DNA from: an uncultured Marinobacter sp.
GTDB lineage: Bacteria; Pseudomonadota; Gammaproteobacteria; Pseudomonadales; Oleiphilaceae
Assembly (NCBI RefSeq): GCF_913055835.1
Contig: NZ_CAJXKQ010000015.1
Location: 27,584-91,583, forward strand
Direction: 5' to 3'
Length of the DNA: 64,000 nt
Shown: piece by piece, positions 36,560-44,766 of the stretch
Numbering within the stretch: position 1 is the first letter of the stretch
How the letters are laid out: every line of letters starts with the position of its first letter
Position numbers and translations under genes: made by a program
Notes under the pieces: model-generated
What the model saw: only the letters and a program-made list of their open reading frames with translations
Told to the model about the DNA's origin: nothing
The model's database searches: none

Positions 36560-37543
36560 ATGGAAAATACTGCTGATCAGAACGCTGAAGCCACGATGCA
36601 CCAGGTGATCTACGATCGCTTCGGTGAACGTGATGTCCTTCAGGTGGTCGAGGCGGACGTGCCCGTTCCCGGGGATGATCAGGTGCTGGTGAGAGTGCAC
36701 GGGGCAGGGCTTAACCCCATTGACTGGAAAACCCGAAAGGGATTGGGATTCGCGGCCCGGCAGATCGAGAATTCCTTGCCCTGGACGCCAGGTTACGACG
36801 TGGCCGGTGAGGTTGTCGGAGTTGGTGCCAACGTGACCACCCTGGCGGCGGGGGATCGGGTGATGGGCATGGTTGGATTTCCGGCCGGCGGTGGCGGCTA
36901 TGCCCAATACGCCCTGGCGGCGGCTGATGAGCTGGCCATTGTGCCGGAAGAGCTCGACCTGGTGTCTGCGGGAGCTTTGCCCCTGGCGGCTTTGACCGCG
37001 TGGCAGGCCCTGTTTGAAATGGCGAAGTTGGAGTCCGGACAGAAAATACTGATTCACGCCGGGGCGGGAGGCGTTGGGCATTTCGCCGTTCAGTTTGCGC
37101 TGGAGCGCGGTGCTCATGTCATTGCCACGGCTTCGGCCGGTAACCGCGACTTCCTGGCGGAACTCGGGGTGCATGAAGTGATTGACTACCGCACCACGGA
37201 CATCGGCGAAGAATGCTACGGCCTGGACGTGGTGCTGGATCTGGTCGGTGGTGATACCGGCAAACGCTCGCTGCATACTCTCGGCGAGCAGGGCGTCCTC
37301 GTTACCATCCCCACAGTTACCGCCGATGAAATCATCAGCGCCGCGGAGGAGATGGGATTACGCGCCCATGGCATGACTGTTCGCCCCGATGTCTTTCACC
37401 TGGATGAGATTGCCGAACTAATTGAGGACGGCGACGTCAAGGTGCACATAGAAAAGGCCTTTGCGCTGGCGGATGTTGCGCAGGCCCACGAACTGCTTGA
37501 AGGTGGGCACGTGCGCGGCAAGCTGGTATTAGATTGTCGATGA
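36560..37543 (+). CDS. Zinc-independent NADP-dependent oxidoreductase (MDR family, quinone-oxidoreductase-like)
   Basis: A 327-aa medium-chain dehydrogenase/reductase. The GroES-like N-terminus is about 15-130 and the Rossmann domain has GAGGVGHFAVQFAL (about 160-173). The structural zinc cysteines are missing, as in quinone oxidoreductases and enoyl reductases. The start is ATG 36560, following CCGGAGATCC; an in-phase upstream stretch lacks family sequence. Its last 15 nt overlap the antiporter gene on the other strand. The substrate is unknown. Confidence 0.86.
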   Translation: MENTADQNAEATMHQVIYDRFGERDVLQVVEADVPVPGDDQVLVRVHGAGLNPIDWKTRKGLGFAARQIENSLPWTPGYDVAGEVVGVGANVTTLAAGDRVMGMVGFPAGGGGYAQYALAAADELAIVPEELDLVSAGALPLAALTAWQALFEMAKLESGQKILIHAGAGGVGHFAVQFALERGAHVIATASAGNRDFLAELGVHEVIDYRTTDIGEECYGLDVVLDLVGGDTGKRSLHTLGEQGVLVTIPTVTADEIISAAEEMGLRAHGMTVRPDVFHLDEIAELIEDGDVKVHIEKAFALADVAQAHELLEGGHVRGKLVLDCR

Positions 37544-39427
37544 AGGGTTTTCTTCGGCCGGTGTATCCTCGCCGGCTGAAGGCCGTTCCCCACTAGCTGA
37601 AGGCTGTTCCCCCTCTTTCTCCTTGCGTTCCTTCCTGGCCTGGGGTGGTACCAGGCTGATCAGGATCCAGTCGTTTTCCGGCTTCAGGTCTTTCATGCTG
37701 CAAACCGGAGCGACATGTTCCTTGCTGTCGAAAGTGAACAGTACCAGGGCCTGGTTCTGGTATTTGTTCAGGAACTCTTCGTAACCAAACTCTTCGCTCA
37801 GTTGCGTGGTCTTCACCGTGTAGCCCTGGCTGACCAGACTGGCCAGCTTGGCGTAGCTGACGCCATCGAACAGGCCCCGGGTCATCTGTATTTTTTCGGC
37901 CGTCTGGTGTCGGGCCTTCTGGTCCTGGTCACCTTCTGCCAGGCTGAACACGCACTTGTTTCCGAACCAGTCCAGGAAGTGGTAGGTGGCAAGGGAATTC
38001 ATGTGCTTGTAGGGGGAGATGACCAGCAGCTTGCCGATTCCGGTCAGATCCAGGTGAGTCGACGCGTGCTCGGACACTGGATTGCCGAAGTAGACCTGCA
38101 GGTTCTCCATGCGCGCCTGGCGGACGTTCTCCCAGTTGGTATCGGCCAGGGTCACCGGCACCTCATACTTTTTCAGGGCCTTGCCGATCATCCGGGCCAC
38201 CGGGTTGGCACCGAGAATCAGGAAGCCGTATTCCGCCGGTTCTGCAACCTTCAGCAAGCGGGCAACCGGCCGTGCGGTCAGGCTTTGCAGGGTGACGGTG
38301 GCGATGATCAGCATGAATACGAGGGGTACCAGGGCCCCGGCACTTTCATAGCCAAGCTTTTGCAGCTGGAAGGCGAACAGCGCTGACACTGCCGCGGCAA
38401 CGATGCCCCGGGGGGCAATCCAGCTCAGGAAGAGCTTTTCCCGCCAGTTCAGGCTTGTGCCGATGGCGGACAGGAAAATGCTCAGGGGCCGTGCTACCAG
38501 CATCAGCAGCGCCAGTACCGCCACCAGGCCCCAACCCAGCTCGGCAATAGCGGCAAACTCTACCCGCGCTGCCAGAATAATGAACAGCGCCGAAATCAGC
38601 AGAACGCTCAGGGATTCCTTGAATTCCAGAATACTCTCAATGGGTACCTGCTTCATGTTGGCCATCCAGATGCCCATGACGGTCACGGTCAGCAGGCCAG
38701 ACTCATGGGCCAGTTCGTTGGAGATGGCGTAGACGCCGAGCATGAATGTCAGTGTGCCGGCGTTATGCAGGTACTGGGGTATCCAGTGCTTGCGCAAAAC
38801 AATGCCATTGAGGTAGCCGGCAACGGCACCGATCAGGAAACCCACCGCCAGGGTTTTGCCGAAGATATAGAGCGAGTGGCCAAACACGTTACCCTGGCCC
38901 CAGGAGACGATGCCCTCGAACACCAGAACCGCCAGAAGTGCCCCGACCGGGTCAATGATAATCCCTTCCCAACGCAGGATATTCGCCAGTTTCGAATCCG
39001 GTCGTACTGAGCGTAGCAGCGGTGCAATGACCGTCGGGCCGGTGACGATGGAAATGGCGCCGAATAGCAGTGCGACAGCCCAGGAGACATCCAGAAGCCA
39101 GCGTGCGGCAAGGGTACCGATGATGCAGGTGACAATGGAGCCCACCGGGATCAGGTTGCGGACCATCTTGCCATGGCCGCGGATTTCCTCGTAACGCAGT
39201 GTCAGACTGCCTTCAAACAGGATGATGGCGACGGCCAGGGAGATAACCGGGAACAGCAGGTCGCCAAACACCACTTCCGGAGCCAGGAAGCCCAGAACGG
39301 GTCCGGCCGCAATGCCACCCGCCAGCAGGAACAGGATCGCGGGCATGCGCACGCGCCAGGCAAGCCACTGGCAGAAAAGTGAGATAACGCCAATGCTGGC
39401 AAGAAGCAGGACAGTACTGACTGGCAT
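37529..39427 (-). CDS. CPA1-type cation:proton antiporter with cytosolic nucleotide-binding domain
   Basis: A 632-aa inner-membrane protein. About 12 hydrophobic segments span residues 3-400; SIVTGPTVIAPLLRSVRPDSKL (about 125-146) is the ion-translocation region. A cytosolic TrkA-N-like Rossmann unit follows (YGFLILGANPVARMIGKAL, about 415-433), and a charged low-complexity tail (about 600-632). Members exchange Na+ or K+ for protons. The added nucleotide-binding domain suggests gating by NAD(H) or a dinucleotide. It follows tcdA on the same strand with a 21-nt gap. Confidence 0.88.
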   Translation of the reverse strand: MPVSTVLLLASIGVISLFCQWLAWRVRMPAILFLLAGGIAAGPVLGFLAPEVVFGDLLFPVISLAVAIILFEGSLTLRYEEIRGHGKMVRNLIPVGSIVTCIIGTLAARWLLDVSWAVALLFGAISIVTGPTVIAPLLRSVRPDSKLANILRWEGIIIDPVGALLAVLVFEGIVSWGQGNVFGHSLYIFGKTLAVGFLIGAVAGYLNGIVLRKHWIPQYLHNAGTLTFMLGVYAISNELAHESGLLTVTVMGIWMANMKQVPIESILEFKESLSVLLISALFIILAARVEFAAIAELGWGLVAVLALLMLVARPLSIFLSAIGTSLNWREKLFLSWIAPRGIVAAAVSALFAFQLQKLGYESAGALVPLVFMLIIATVTLQSLTARPVARLLKVAEPAEYGFLILGANPVARMIGKALKKYEVPVTLADTNWENVRQARMENLQVYFGNPVSEHASTHLDLTGIGKLLVISPYKHMNSLATYHFLDWFGNKCVFSLAEGDQDQKARHQTAEKIQMTRGLFDGVSYAKLASLVSQGYTVKTTQLSEEFGYEEFLNKYQNQALVLFTFDSKEHVAPVCSMKDLKPENDWILISLVPPQARKERKEKEGEQPSASGERPSAGEDTPAEENPSSTI

Positions 39428-39448
39428 AATGGTTTCAGGTCCGTTGAT

Positions 39449-40240
39449 CTATTGGTTGGCCCGTCGGGCAATCCGGTTCAGAAGTCGGGAGGCCGCAAAA
39501 AAACCGAAGCTGGCGGTTACCGGGCTGGCGGCGCCAAAGCCGGAGGCGCAATCCAGTCGCACCGGGCCGTCGGTGGCCGGTTTCTGCAGGCACACTTCAC
39601 CGTCTCCGGCAGGATACGTCAGCTGCTCCAGGGAGTATACGGCTTCAATTCCAAAGCGACGTTTCGGATTCCGGGAAAAGCCGTATTCCCGGCGCAGCAG
39701 GTTTCGTACCTTGGCCAACAGTGGGTCCTGGGTGGTTTTGCTGAGGTCCGCCACCTGAATCTGGGTGGGATCGATCTGTCCGCCGGCGCCACCGGCACAC
39801 ACCAGAGGAATCTTCCGGCGCTGGCAGTGGGCAATCAGAGCGGCCTTGGCCTTGACGCTGTCGATGGCGTCGATAACCCCGGTCATATCCCCGGTAATCA
39901 GGTCGCTGACGTTCTTTGTCGTCAGGAAACCGAAATGCACCCGAATGTCTGCTGTCGGGTTGATCGCCCGCAACCGGTCTGCCATGGCATCGGTCTTGGT
40001 ACGCCCATACTGGCCTTCAAGGGCATGGAGCTGTCGGTTGGTGTTGGACACACAGACATCGTCCATGTCAATCAGTGTAATGCTGCCAACGCCGCTTCTG
40101 GCAAGGGCTTCAGCTGCCCAGGACCCAACCCCGCCAAGGCCGACCACCGCTACGTTCGCGTGACGAAAGGCTTCCAGGGCACGGCGCCCGTAGAGTCGTT
40201 CAATTCCGCCAAAGCGGAAAGCGTAATCGTCGGCGTTCAT
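39449..40240 (-). CDS. tcdA: tRNA threonylcarbamoyladenosine dehydratase
   Basis: A 263-aa E1-like enzyme that cyclises t6A in tRNA to ct6A using ATP. The N-terminal Rossmann segment VAVVGLGGVGSWAAEALARSG (about 30-50) and DMDDVCVSNTNRQ are the nucleotide-binding hallmark of TcdA (formerly YgdL/CsdL). Length fits E. coli TcdA (268 aa). The C-terminus contains a hydrophobic stretch. It lies just upstream of the antiporter, probably by chance of strand order. Confidence 0.93.
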   Translation of the reverse strand: MNADDYAFRFGGIERLYGRRALEAFRHANVAVVGLGGVGSWAAEALARSGVGSITLIDMDDVCVSNTNRQLHALEGQYGRTKTDAMADRLRAINPTADIRVHFGFLTTKNVSDLITGDMTGVIDAIDSVKAKAALIAHCQRRKIPLVCAGGAGGQIDPTQIQVADLSKTTQDPLLAKVRNLLRREYGFSRNPKRRFGIEAVYSLEQLTYPAGDGEVCLQKPATDGPVRLDCASGFGAASPVTASFGFFAASRLLNRIARRANQ

Positions 40241-40332
40241 GGTGCCCCCGTGTTGGCCCGTTCAAAAGCCGGACAAAATTAAAGAGCGCAATTGTAACTC
40301 AGTGACCGCACAGACAAAAAAACTCCATAAAA

Positions 40333-40355
40333 AAAGCCACGCAGGGCGTGGCTTT
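40333..40355 (-). terminator. Rho-independent terminator of the acyl-CoA dehydrogenase gene
   Basis: A 10-bp stem, 40333-40342 with 40346-40355, has a 3-nt loop. On the minus strand it reads AAAGCCACGC-CCT-GCGTGGCTTT followed by a run of T. It lies about 160 nt downstream of the acyl-CoA dehydrogenase stop, and before tcdA on the same strand. Confidence 0.8.
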
Positions 40356-40477
40356 CAAAAATGCCCAGTTCGACGGGAAGCTGGGCAGGACTAGTTCAGA
40401 GACACTAATCAACGTGATTATTATCAATTTTCAGAGTGTCGCGCTGAAGGTCACAAGCTGTCATTCATCGGTCATTT

Positions 40478-40505
40478 CCGGCCAGAGTGTCTGACATCTG
40501 GCCGG
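40478..40505. other. Long hairpin in 3' untranslated region
   Basis: Perfect 9-bp arms CCGGCCAGA (40478-40486) and TCTGGCCGG (40497-40505) enclose a loop that can itself pair (TGTC/GACA). It begins 9 nt after the acyl-CoA dehydrogenase stop, with no T-tract. It may stabilise the mRNA end, or it may be part of a repeat. Confidence 0.5.
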
Positions 40506-40513
40506 AGTCGGGA

Positions 40514-42289
40514 TCACGCGGCCCAGTGGTCGTCCGAAAACGCCATCAGGCTGTCCTTGCCGCTCTGAATGTCGCCCAGCAGCCAGTCGACTTCCGGCAG
40601 CAGTTTTTCAAAGTAGAACCGGGCTGAGACAACCTTGCTCTCCAGCAGTGGCTTGTTGCCTTCGCCGGCGGCAAGCTGCTCGTTGGCGACGTTGGCCATC
40701 CGGGACCAGAGGTAACCGATGACTGTCAGCGCCATCAGCCGGAGATAGGGTGTGGCGGCGGCGCCCGCCTGCTCCGGATCTTTCGGCGCGTTGCTGGCCA
40801 GCCACATGGTGGCGGTTTCCAGCGCTTTCATGGCGTTCTTCAGTTCTTCCCGGTGCGGCGCCCCCGGATTGTCCTTGAGGTATCCGCTCAGGGTGCCGAA
40901 CAGGGTACGCACCAGCTGACCGCCTTTCAGGCTGAGTTTGCGGCCCACGAGGTCCATGGCCTGAATGCCGTTGGTGCCTTCGTAGATCCGGGCGATCCGC
41001 CCGTCCCGCACCAGCTGCTCCAGCGGCCAGTCGGTGGTGAAGCCGGATCCACCCAGTACCTGCAGGCCGGTGTTGGCGTTGTTGAAGCCCTCGTCCGTCA
41101 GGAAGGATTTCACAACGGGGGTGAGGAGCTGAACCAGATCATCGGCGGATTCCCGTACGGTTTCATCCGGATGGGCAACCGACAGATCCAGCTGGTGTCC
41201 GGCAAACAGGGCCAGGGCGCGCATGCCTTCGTTCAGGACCTTCTGGCGCATCAACATCCGGCGCACATCCGGGTGCACGATGATCGGATCGGCGGGGCCG
41301 TCCGGGTTCTTCGGGCCACTCAGGGAACGGCTCTGCAGGCGCTCACGAGCGAAGCCGAGGCTTTGCTGGTAAGCCATTTCCGCAAGGCCAAGGCCCTGCA
41401 TGCCCACCATCAGGCGAGCCTCGTTCATCATGGTGAACATGGCACGCATGCCGTCGTTTGGCTCGCCGACAAGCCAGCCTTTGGCGCCCTCGAAGTTCAT
41501 GACGCAGGTGGCTGAGCCCTTGATGCCCATCTTGTGCTCAAGACCGCCACAGAAGGCAGGATTGCGCTCACCGGATTCCGGCAGGAACTTGGGAACCACG
41601 AACAGCGAAATGCCTTTGGTGGTATCCGGCGCACCTGGCAGCTTGGCCAGAACCAGGTGAACGATGTTGTCCACCAGGTCGTGCTCGCCACCGGTAATCC
41701 AGATCTTGGTGCCTTCGATGGCATAGCTGCCATCTTCGTTGGGCGTGGCTCGGGTGCGAATCAGACCCAGATCGGTGCCGCACTGGGGTTCGGTCAGGCA
41801 CATGGTGCCGGTCCACTCGCCGGAGATCAGCTTCTCCAGGTAGATTTTTTTCAGTTCGTCGGAGCCGTGGGCATGCAGGGCGCTGATGGCGCCGTGGGTC
41901 AGGCCCGGGTACATGCCCAATGACAGGTTGGTGGAACAGACCATCTCGTCTACCACGAACTTCAGGGTGTGAGGCAGGCCCTGGCCGCCGTATTCAAGCG
42001 GCGCGTCCAGCGCGGTCCAGCCGCCTTCTACAAATTTCTTGTAGGCATCCTTGAAGCAATCCGGTGTTTTCACCGAACGGGTTTCGGGATCGTAGGTACA
42101 TCCTTCCCGGTCGCCCGCCTGGTTGGTGGGCTGGATGACTTCCGCAGCGAGTTTGCCGGCCTCGTCAATGACCGCAGAAATCAGATCCGGGGTGGCATCG
42201 GCGTATTTCTCCAGCTCGTGCAGCCGGTCTGCGCCCAATACATCAAACAACAGAAAGCGAAGGTCATTCGCCGGAGCCTGGTATTGCAT
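40514..42289 (-). CDS. Long-form acyl-CoA dehydrogenase (C-terminal-extended, DmdC/FadE-like)
   Basis: A 591-aa flavoenzyme oxidising an acyl-CoA at the alpha-beta bond. It has LTEPQCGTDLGLIRT (about 158-172), TKIWITGGEHDL (about 190-201) and the C-terminal catalytic region YEGTNGIQAMDLVGRKL (about 418-434). The extra 150 residues at the C-terminus are typical of the 590-600-aa subgroup that includes 3-methylmercaptopropionyl-CoA dehydrogenase and medium/long-chain enzymes. The exact substrate cannot be told. It stands alone with its own terminator and diverges from an SDR gene. Confidence 0.9.
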   Translation of the reverse strand: MQYQAPANDLRFLLFDVLGADRLHELEKYADATPDLISAVIDEAGKLAAEVIQPTNQAGDREGCTYDPETRSVKTPDCFKDAYKKFVEGGWTALDAPLEYGGQGLPHTLKFVVDEMVCSTNLSLGMYPGLTHGAISALHAHGSDELKKIYLEKLISGEWTGTMCLTEPQCGTDLGLIRTRATPNEDGSYAIEGTKIWITGGEHDLVDNIVHLVLAKLPGAPDTTKGISLFVVPKFLPESGERNPAFCGGLEHKMGIKGSATCVMNFEGAKGWLVGEPNDGMRAMFTMMNEARLMVGMQGLGLAEMAYQQSLGFARERLQSRSLSGPKNPDGPADPIIVHPDVRRMLMRQKVLNEGMRALALFAGHQLDLSVAHPDETVRESADDLVQLLTPVVKSFLTDEGFNNANTGLQVLGGSGFTTDWPLEQLVRDGRIARIYEGTNGIQAMDLVGRKLSLKGGQLVRTLFGTLSGYLKDNPGAPHREELKNAMKALETATMWLASNAPKDPEQAGAAATPYLRLMALTVIGYLWSRMANVANEQLAAGEGNKPLLESKVVSARFYFEKLLPEVDWLLGDIQSGKDSLMAFSDDHWAA

Positions 42290-42456
42290 GGATACTCTCC
42301 TACGTTCACTTTTTTCTGGAGTCCTGCCAGTGGCGACAGGGCTCGGAGGATGATTTGAACACTGGTTTCATACGATCGTTTAAATGTGTCGGTTCACCGT
42401 TTTGCAGTCCGCCGGAAAGAATTTTCGTATGTCCTCCACAACAGAGGAGGTGTCTC

Positions 42457-43200
42457 ATGAAACGAGTGGTGATTGCCGGGGTTTCCGGTGCAATTGGGGG
42501 TGCCTTGGCGACCCGGTTGGTGGAGCGGGATTCGCAGACGCGCGTGATCGGGTTATGTCGTGAGCCGGGCAAGGCGTCGGAGTTCTTGCGGACTCATCAG
42601 CAAAGTACGGTGCTGCCATGGGATGCCGAGGACAGCGCGTCGCCAGCAGCTGTCTCGGAGGCCCTGGAGTCGTTACTGAGCAAACAGGAAGGCGTTGATG
42701 GTTTTATCTATGCTGCCGGCTTGCTCCACGGGGCGGACATGTTCCCCGAGAAGCGTCTCGAGGATCTGGACGCCGGGAGTTTGGCGAGGGCATTTGCGGT
42801 GAACGCAGCCGGCTTCGGGTTGCTCACGCAGGCGCTATTACCCTGGCTTCGGCATCGGGAATTCAAACGAGTGGCGGCTGTTTCCGCAAAGGTCGGGTCG
42901 ATTACCGATAACGGGTTTGGCGGCTGGTACGCCTATCGCAGCTCCAAGGCGGCGCTGAACATGCTGGTGCGCAACCTGTCCATCGAGCTGCCCCGCCGGT
43001 GCAAGCCGATAGCCTGCGTGTCCCTGCATCCGGGCACCACCGAGTCGGCATTGAGTGAGCCGTTCAGTCAGTCCCTGGCCAAGCTGAAGGTGCACACGCC
43101 ATCGGAAACCGCGGCCAACCTGCTTGCGGTACTTGATGGAGTAGGTGAGGAGGATAACGGGCGATTCCTGAGCTGGGATGGCTCTGAGCTACCCTGGTAA
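42457..43200 (+). CDS. Short-chain dehydrogenase/reductase
   Basis: A 247-aa SDR. It has VVIAGVSGAIGGALATRL (3-20), a variant of the TGxxxGxG nucleotide motif. The catalytic serine is in VAAVSAKVGSI, and YRSSK supplies the catalytic Tyr and Lys. It resembles the CsgA-like subgroup. The strong Shine-Dalgarno AGAGGAGG before ATG 42457 fixes the start. The substrate is unknown. It converges with the chrR gene and shares a terminator region with it. Confidence 0.88.
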   Translation: MKRVVIAGVSGAIGGALATRLVERDSQTRVIGLCREPGKASEFLRTHQQSTVLPWDAEDSASPAAVSEALESLLSKQEGVDGFIYAAGLLHGADMFPEKRLEDLDAGSLARAFAVNAAGFGLLTQALLPWLRHREFKRVAAVSAKVGSITDNGFGGWYAYRSSKAALNMLVRNLSIELPRRCKPIACVSLHPGTTESALSEPFSQSLAKLKVHTPSETAANLLAVLDGVGEEDNGRFLSWDGSELPW

Positions 43201-43230
43201 TGGGGTGTGCGTTCGCAGCAGCCACAAAAA

Positions 43231-43253
43231 AAGGGCGATGATCTATCGCCCCT
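43231..43253 (-). terminator. Terminator between SDR and chrR genes
   Basis: GGGCGAT (43233-43239) pairs with ATCGCCC (43245-43251) around a 5-nt loop. On the minus strand a run of seven T follows (A-run at 43226-43232 on plus), suited to ending the sigma factor/chrR transcript. A short TTT on the plus strand may also serve the SDR gene. Confidence 0.75.
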
Positions 43254-43291
43254 TTGCTTACTCAGCTCACGCCAGTGCCAACCTTGGCCGG

Positions 43292-43930
43292 TTACCGGAT
43301 AAACGGATTGAGCATCCGGGTAAACGTGCCGGTCAGCTTCACCGGGGCGCTGAGTACAGACAGTGTGATGCAGTCTTCGCAGCCAACCGCTACCGGCTTG
43401 TGCTCATCTTCGTCGGTCAGCACCACAAAATCCCACTGATTGAACACGCCTTTCTGGTCGGCAAAGGCGCCCTGCAGCACAATGGTAGTCTCTTCACCAC
43501 GGTGGGTGTGGGCCGGAGCCTTGCCACCTGCGGCCAGCTTTTGCAGTACCACCTGTTCCTTCTGGCCTGGGAAACGGTCGGTAATGTCCAGTACGCTTAC
43601 ATCTCCAAGCTGCCGTTTCCAGGGTAAGCTATTGAGATCTTCGCCAAGCAACTTCTGCAAAGCGCTTACTCTTGGGATCACCGGCACGGCTGGCTCGTCT
43701 GCCGGCTCGCTGTCGATCTTTGAGAGAATGTTATCAAACATGCCTTCTGAGACCGTTACCTTCGGCTGCTGCTCCATCATCACAGCACCCAGACTGTCCA
43801 GTGTGTCCACACGACTGCGGCAATGGGAACACTTGTCCAGGTGGAGCTTGATGCACAGAGCATGTGGCTCGCTCAGGTTACCTGCGCTGTACTCCATCAG
43901 GCTCAGGCTGTCGGGATGGTGCCGTGTCAT
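43292..43930 (-). CDS. chrR: ChrR-family anti-sigma factor (zinc-binding, cupin)
   Basis: A 212-aa anti-sigma factor. The N-terminal zinc-binding segment has H5, H30, C34 and C37 (HLDKCSHC). The C-terminal cupin domain has H141 and H143 in AHTHRGEE, E147 and H177. To my recollection the Rhodobacter sphaeroides ChrR ligands are H6, H31, C35, C38 and H141, H143, E147, H177, so both sites appear intact. ChrR holds the ECF sigma until singlet oxygen or organic peroxide arrives. It overlaps the sigma factor gene by 4 nt (ATGA). Confidence 0.93.
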   Translation of the reverse strand: MTRHHPDSLSLMEYSAGNLSEPHALCIKLHLDKCSHCRSRVDTLDSLGAVMMEQQPKVTVSEGMFDNILSKIDSEPADEPAVPVIPRVSALQKLLGEDLNSLPWKRQLGDVSVLDITDRFPGQKEQVVLQKLAAGGKAPAHTHRGEETTIVLQGAFADQKGVFNQWDFVVLTDEDEHKPVAVGCEDCITLSVLSAPVKLTGTFTRMLNPFIR

Positions 43931-44574
43931 ACGTTCTGGTCCTGCAAAATCACTTTCAGTTTGTTCAGTGCCAGGCGAACCCGGCTTTTCACGGTGCCGA
44001 GCGGTATGTCCAACTCATCAGCAACCATCTGGTGCGACTTGTTTTCCATGTATACCTTGGCAATCACCGTAATCTGTTCTTCCGGCAAATGGCTCAGGGA
44101 TTCCCGGATTCGCCTCTCGGACATCAGGCGGTGCAAAGAGGTGACAGGCTCGTTTTCGTTTTCGCCCGGAATCTGCCAGAGATCTTCCGTCTCAACCGGC
44201 ATTTCAGCACTCGTGCGCTGCATTTTCCGCAGCATGTCAATGCGCTGGTTACGGGCGATGGTGAAAATCCAGGTTGATGCAGCTGCCTTCCGCCAATCGT
44301 AGAGACAAGAGCGTCTCCAGATTGACACAAAAACTTCCTGCACGAGCTCTTCCGCGTGGCTCGCCAGGCCGTTGGCCATGGCGTAATACTTGATCTGCGG
44401 TCCAAAATGCTCGAACAGCGCGTGGTACGCCTCGCGATCCTGGTGTTTGCCCACTTTTTGCAGCATCTGGCTCCACGGGTCCTTCCGGCCCTCGGAACTG
44501 GCTGGCTTCTGATCCAGTGTGGTCACCGGACGCTCCTTGACAGTCGCATGATTTGAGCTTGTTCTGGTCATCAT
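43927..44574 (-). CDS. rpoE: ECF sigma factor, ChrR-partner type (RpoE-like, ECF11)
   Basis: A 215-aa sigma factor. The sigma2 region (about 45-115) includes HAEELVQEVFVSIWRR and WIFTIARNQRIDMLRK. The sigma4 region (about 155-212) has LPEEQITVIAKVYMENKSHQMVADELDIPLGTVKSRVRLAL. The adjacent ChrR gene identifies it as the RpoE of the singlet-oxygen response rather than the envelope-stress RpoE; no rseA or mucA is beside it. The start is ATG 44574, preceded by GGGACGAG; a GTG three codons upstream is less suited. A candidate autoregulatory promoter is upstream. Confidence 0.9.
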   Translation of the reverse strand: MMTRTSSNHATVKERPVTTLDQKPASSEGRKDPWSQMLQKVGKHQDREAYHALFEHFGPQIKYYAMANGLASHAEELVQEVFVSIWRRSCLYDWRKAAASTWIFTIARNQRIDMLRKMQRTSAEMPVETEDLWQIPGENENEPVTSLHRLMSERRIRESLSHLPEEQITVIAKVYMENKSHQMVADELDIPLGTVKSRVRLALNKLKVILQDQNV

Positions 44575-44607
44575 TCTATGCACTCGTCCCGGGTTTGTCA
44601 GTGACTG

Positions 44608-44637
44608 AATTTACGGATTCGTTTATTCAGTGGATCA
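44608..44637 (-). promoter_or_regulatory. Candidate ECF (RpoE/ChrR-type) promoter of the sigma factor operon
   Basis: On the minus strand TGATCC (44637-44632) is followed after 18 nt by TAAATT (44613-44608). TGATCC is the -35 element I recall for RpoE of Rhodobacter sphaeroides, and an A/T-rich -10 of this type fits. It lies about 34 nt upstream of the sigma factor start, suggesting autoregulation. Confidence 0.6.
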
Positions 44638-44766
44638 GCACGTTTGGAAAAAAGATGCAGAAATCTGGCGCCAGCGACGGTTGCCGGTCGTCTCGCCGGT
44701 GATTGCCGGAAACTGCAGAGCGGTCTAGTCTGAGCAATACACCGATACCGGAAGACAGCCATCCCC

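Noticed and set aside
42370..42395. ATACGATCGT palindrome between the acyl-CoA dehydrogenase and SDR genes as a PsrA/FadR-type operator
   Set aside because: The half-sites and spacing do not match the consensus I know; only a short AT/CG palindrome is present.
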